A stretch of DNA of 64,000 bases from Cryptomeria japonica (lineage: Eukaryota; Streptophyta; Pinopsida; Cupressales; Cupressaceae). Positions 59,367 through 64,000 of this stretch are shown here, piece by piece; the stretch's first letter is position 1, and every line of letters starts with the position of its first letter. The stretch spans positions 569,799,152 to 569,863,151 of the forward strand of contig NC_081410.1 in assembly GCF_030272615.1 (NCBI RefSeq), written 5' to 3'. The position numbers and the translations under genes were made by a program. The notes under the pieces are model-generated. The model saw nothing but the letters and a program-made list of their open reading frames with translations. It was not told the DNA's origin and made no database searches.

Positions 59367-62300
59367 TGTTGTCTTCAAAATCTGATTCTCTTTAACATCC
59401 TTAAAATAATATGATTGAACTCGGTGCAGAAGAGACATCAAAGATAAGGAAATTCTCAAGACAACATATGACAAGGTTTGATTGAACCTTCTATACTTCG
59501 GACTTAGTACGAGCCTAGGTGGGTATACCTTTGTGAATTGAATTCACACTTTCAAACATAAATCCACAGCAAACCAGTGGATCTATTCACCTTGAAATTA
59601 ACTGAAAACAAAAAAATGGAAATTATACTTAAATTCAGCATTTCGATCAACAAAACATGCAATAAACAAATTCAGTCAATACCAGTGCCTTATCCAAGGT
59701 CATAGAGTCATCTAAACTTAGATAATACTCCTCAAACAAAATATCTTTACACATCCCGTTGACTTGGTTTCTATTAATCCTTGTATATGCCTGACACCTA
59801 TAAGAATTTATGCATTCCAAATTAAGCTATGATCATCAAAATTCAAAGTCTCTTCCAAAGAATTTACTGGTATGAGTGATCCCCGCATCTTTAATTTCCC
59901 TCTTAAAGAGAAAAGCTAGTGAACACTTCTACTGAAAATTGCCTTGCAATCCCATTCAAAAAAAAATAAACCTGGATTATTCAGAATGAAAACAGTAAAC
60001 AAATTTGTAAACACACTTGAAGATGACACAAAGCTTCACTCAAAACCGATGGTCTATATATTGATATTAAGTTCAAGAAATATTACAAGAAGTTTTTGAA
60101 TATTCTCCATTAGACTTAGAAAAGCTCAAATAAATTTCTGCAGCGTTTTCTTACAATTCTTTTGCGATCCATTTTCCTCTACTCCAGGTATCCATTTATA
60201 ACAACATGGATGCACAACGCTTCGGACTTCTTGAGGAGAGTTTGTTACAATCATTTCTTTCAAAACAAAGAGGTTACAAACTTTTCACAAAAACAGTTAC
60301 AAGCTCCTTTCATCCTCTGTAGTTTCCTCAACAGGTTGTTCAGTTGCAACCTCTTCTACCTTTTCAGGGGTGCTCTCCAACTGTTCCAGATCATGGGTGG
60401 CATATTTTGTTGTCCACTCATCATACACATCTTCTATCAACCATGAGAAATTAATCACTTTATCCTTAGCCTTGGTCAACCTTTTCCAAGAGTTTCTCAT
60501 TTTGTTGACTTCTCAATTGAGAAAACCATAATGTGACTTAATTTTCTCTATCTCTTGTATTGTCAAAACAAAGAAAGAAACATCATCTAGATCAAAAATC
60601 CCCTTAATTCTTGTTGACATTTTTCCTTCTACCTCCTTAAGCCACATTTGTTTGTCTTTTAGCTGATCTGAGCTAGCAAAAACTCCTGAGAGGAACTCAA
60701 AAACTTGATCAGCATATTCCTTTTTGCACAAATTAACTTTCCTATAAACATTATCCACCCCTGCTGCTAATTGTATTAAATCTTTAGTGATGTCAGAAGT
60801 GGATCTAATGATAGGATTGGCCCTTGCTTCATCACAAGATACACACATAAACTCTAAATCTTGCTCCCTAGGCCTCCATTTGTCAAAAATAGGTGTCAAA
60901 ATGGCCTTGTCTCCCCTGAGCTCATTCCATATATCCAAAATTTTACCTACATTGTTGTAGAGCAATGAGGCATTCATTGTATCCGCAAAACTGGAAATTG
61001 TAGCCCTTACTCTCTCCTCATATTTCTTTGCATATAAGGCCTAAGCCTGTTTTAAGTTTTCTAATTCTTGAGGAGTAATTTCAACCATTTGAGAGCTGGA
61101 GGGTGCTGGAGATGGTGGAAACTCAACAATAGGACTAGCAGGTGGAGGTCTTGCAAGAGAATAGGAGATCATTAGTGTTGAAGACTCACCTTGATGGTAT
61201 TGTCCAGTCAACTGGCTCTACAGCTTAGCAATGATGCTATCCTTACCTCTTACCTCCTCCTTAGCACTATTATAGGACTTCAAAACTGTTTCCAACTTGA
61301 CTTGGAGGGTCTCTTTCTCTTTGGCTTCCTTTTCTGCTACTGCAACACTAAATTTTACAGTCTCTAACACAGTGCTAGCAGCTTCCACTACCCCTGTACT
61401 CTGCACTCTTTTCACCGTCATCCCACCAAGGTAACTTGACCCTTGGGTATCTTTGCTCTTCTTACTCTCATTTCTTTTGAGAGACCACATGACGAGTGCA
61501 ACATTATCCTTACTGAAAGTAATTCCCTCCATGGGTTTGGTCTCCTTCCTCATTGCGTCTAGTACCAAGGCATCTGCTATATCCCACTCGGGTAAAATAA
61601 GCACTCCAGCTTGTGCCACCATATCTCTCCCTTACTTAGGGGTGATGGTTTTGAACTCTTCCATCATCTCTTTCTTTATTTCCTCCTCTACTAGGGCTGG
61701 ATCTTTATTAGGCTGCTCACTTTTTCTCTTTTCACATTTAGCATTATATTTATCTATGTTCTATTTCCATATAAACTGCATAAATGCTTCTGATGTGACA
61801 AAATTGTTGTCAGCCAAGAAGGCATTACTCACCTGCTTTATCTCAAGATCCCACTCCTATCCTTTGAGTTCAGTGGTGGGAATGTCCATTTCAGTAGCAA
61901 GGGGTTCTTCTGGCATCCCTTCCTCCACTTCATCATAAGTGTAGGCAATTTCCCCTAGACTGCCTAACTGTAGGAGTTGCTCAGTTGCTGCTTGCTCATT
62001 TCCTATATGGATAGGGGATTGGGATGGAGAATACAAAGGTGCATCCGATTGTACTTCTTTCCCTACCCTTTTCTTCTTTGGGCTCTCTTAGATGTAAATG
62101 ACATCTTGTATCTTCCCCTTTCCTTTAGAGGTAGAGGGCTCCCCTGTTGTAGGCATCAGCACACTATAACTAGATTTCTTGTGTAGTGTATAATCACTAG
62201 GAGGGATTGCTTTGCTGGAAGCTGACCTACTTAGGATCACTCTCACCTTTTCAGGGTTGCTTTTGATTATAACTTCCCTCTTCTCCTTTAGGGTCTGCAT

Positions 62301-64000
62301 CACATCCTCAAAGAAAACAATTAAAAACTTTATTTTCTCCTCGAGAGGGAAGAAACTATAGAATGGGTCATAGCTGCAATCAAACTGATGCACAAAATCC
62401 AAGGCTTTCTTATAAGCCACCCATTTCTCTTTCCTCAGCTCCTTCTCATCTAGATCAAACTCATTTCTGATGAGGTCTTCAGGAAATTGAAATTGATGAG
62501 GCCTACCTCTGCATGCTGCTTTCTTTCTAAACATGCCATTGAAGAAGTCTTCTGGATCAACACACCTAGATACTTCTGTAGGCAAATGATAAGGCTTGAG
62601 AAACAACTCAAAGCAATTCCAACCTCCTTTTGTTATTACATATTGGTGGGCTATGGTAGTTGTAGGGAAAATAGTCCCTTTACCCCTGCCTGTCAGCTCT
62701 GCCTCTTGTACACCACCAATTTATCTAAGGATCTCTGCAATTCCCACTTTGAGAGGGACCTAGTAGGGTAGCAAGAATGGGGTGCCTCTAAAACCAAATA
62801 CTCTGAAAACTGTTGAGACTGGATACAAATAAATGTCACCCCAATTGTGAACAATTTTTATGTTCTCTGCGAATTCTTTTGGTCTTATGAATTCCAAAAG
62901 AACCTTAGGGATTCTTGGATTTTTCGAGTAGAGGAGAGTCCTGATCTTGGATGCAAAGTATTTGTCAAACTTTAAAACACTAGCATCCTCCCTATCCCAT
63001 GACAACACACTACTCCATAGTTGTACTGGCATCTTTTCTCCTTCATTCTCCTTGACAAGGTCCAATCTACTGGCAAAGTAATCACCACCTTTGAAAAGAA
63101 ATAGATGCATCAGGAGTGAGTACCATCTGAAAGGCCTATCCACCTTTCCATTCTTTATTCTTGTTAACCCTTCATGGATAGCATCAGCAATGAAGGAAGC
63201 ATAATCAAAGGTAATTGCAAGAGAAGGATTCAAAATCTGAGCAATCATTAACAGGTAGTGATTTGGCATATTTGCTTCGGCATCTTCTCCCAAAACATGG
63301 CAAAGTGCCTAATACATTTCTTTAGCCCTAAGGGTGAACATACTCAATATAAAGGGCTCTTCTGTGTTGGGTCCTACAACTGTCAACCCACCTATCTTCA
63401 CAAAAAACTCCTTGAGAGGCGCATTCCTGAGATGACTCCTCTGTGCACTATAAATTTGAGCTAATGACTTGAAATTTATGGGCTCTAGAAAATTGGTGAA
63501 CTCATTAAGCCCAAAAGCATTCCTGAATTATTCAGTATTAATCTTAATAAGGGTTTTTCCATTTATATCCCGAATGCTTCTTGTGACTGGATCATAGTTA
63601 AGTGCAATTTGGGTCAACAAATCTACGTCCATAAATACTCCTGGGACTACCAATTTCCCAACATCTAATTCCCAAATGTTGTTTTGCAGGGCCAGAGAAT
63701 TTCTCATTCCAAATCCAATCTTAAATAACCCCAACCCAGACAATCCAACCTGTGGGTCTCTGAACCAGTTACCCTTGTCATACAGTCCTTCTCCTATCTT
63801 TAAACAGGGAGCTCTAGGCACTAATTCCTTTGCCTTCGATGCCTGATTAGTTGACAACGTCAACTGTTCCAGAAAATCATCATAGACACTTCTTTCTTAA
63901 TAATTGACTTTGCCAGAAAATTCTCTTTTAGGAGCCATTTTAAAAAAAACGTAAGAAATGAATACCGCTCCTAGGTATTTCTATGACGAATCAATATCTT
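59367..64000 (-). repeat. E9 5' LTR, visible part (>= 4,634 bp)
   Basis: Colinear with 46113 to about 50745, net offset change of one base. The window ends inside it. Confidence 0.93.
60297..63938 (-). pseudogene. LTR-borne extra protein of E9, 5' LTR copy (1,213 aa frame)
   Basis: Same length (3,642 nt), start and stop as the copy at 50683-47042, with no net indel. It has its own set of in-frame stops, including TAA near 63899 just after the start, and others near 63528, 63310, 62760, 62091, 61862, 61762, 61634, 61218 and 61042. Several are directly visible as CAA/CAG in the other LTR copy (61634, 61218, 61762, 61042), so the ancestral frame was open. Shared blocks are as in the other copy, for example HNWGDIYLYPVSTVFRVFG (~62790-62850). 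Confidence 0.82.

Larger units (their letters stand above)
46113..64000 (-). mobile_element. E9: giant-LTR Ty3/gypsy element (5' end beyond the window)
   Basis: Order on the minus strand: 5' LTR (from beyond 64000 to 59367), PBS 59346-59362, gag-pol 59065-52323, and 3' LTR from about 52159 to 46113. The repeat 46113 onward equals 59367 onward with an offset of 13,254-13,255 over at least 4.6 kb. LTR copies differ by about 3-4% in the stretches I compared. At least 17.9 kb long. Confidence 0.92.

Noticed and set aside
1-64000. CRISPR arrays, rRNA genes and tRNA genes
   Set aside because: No regularly spaced repeats of CRISPR type and no rRNA-like sequence noticed; tRNA-like words are confined to primer binding sites. 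I could not run a tRNA scan.

Overview
The window is a dense block of nested LTR retrotransposons with no recognisable cellular gene. The mix of Tat-type Ty3/gypsy elements with a second (archaeal-type) RNase H, a chromodomain gypsy element, several copia elements and a plant mobile domain (PMD) gene points to a large seed-plant genome. A conifer or other gymnosperm is my guess; that is inference. I label the elements E1 to E9.

Layout. 1-6374: 3' part of E1 (+), a gypsy element with an open integrase frame followed by a very long 3' LTR that itself carries a ~1,050-codon reading frame. E1 sits inside the reverse transcriptase of E2. 6375-14960: the rest of E2 (+), a Tat-lineage gypsy: RT tail, resident RNase H, archaeal RNase H, integrase, a minisatellite, an antisense PMD gene (10840-12643), polypurine tract and 3' LTR. 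14961-16794: unassigned AT-rich DNA. 16795-40556: copia element E5 (+), 452-bp LTRs, perfect ATTTT target duplication, with a duplicated gag and an internal extra LTR. Inside it lies chromovirus E4 (22779-37954, target duplication GTGAG). Inside E4's integrase lies copia E6 (27961-35356, minus strand, target duplication ATTGT/GTTGT). 40562-42772: unassigned DNA with degenerate repeats. 42773-44906: Tat remnant E7, with LTR and PBS fused directly to the archaeal RNase H. It is cut by copia E8 (minus, 3' LTR 44907-45731), which is in turn cut by E9 (minus, 46113 to beyond the window end).

E9 is the most interesting element. Its LTRs are at least 4.6 kb and probably about 6 kb, and each carries a 3,642-nt reading frame (1,213 aa) in the sense orientation. 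The protein is clearly related to the one in E1's LTR although the two elements have diverged strongly. E9 pol has the order protease, archaeal RNase H, RT, degenerate RNase H, integrase, so the archaeal-type domain is upstream of RT rather than between RNase H and integrase as in E2 and E7.

Almost all frames are broken mainly by in-frame stops, most readable as C-to-T changes at CAG, CAA, CGA or TGG codons, so the elements look like methylated, decaying copies. LTR edges marked by target duplications or PBS/PPT are firm. The outer edge of the giant LTRs and the end of the E2 LTR are provisional.
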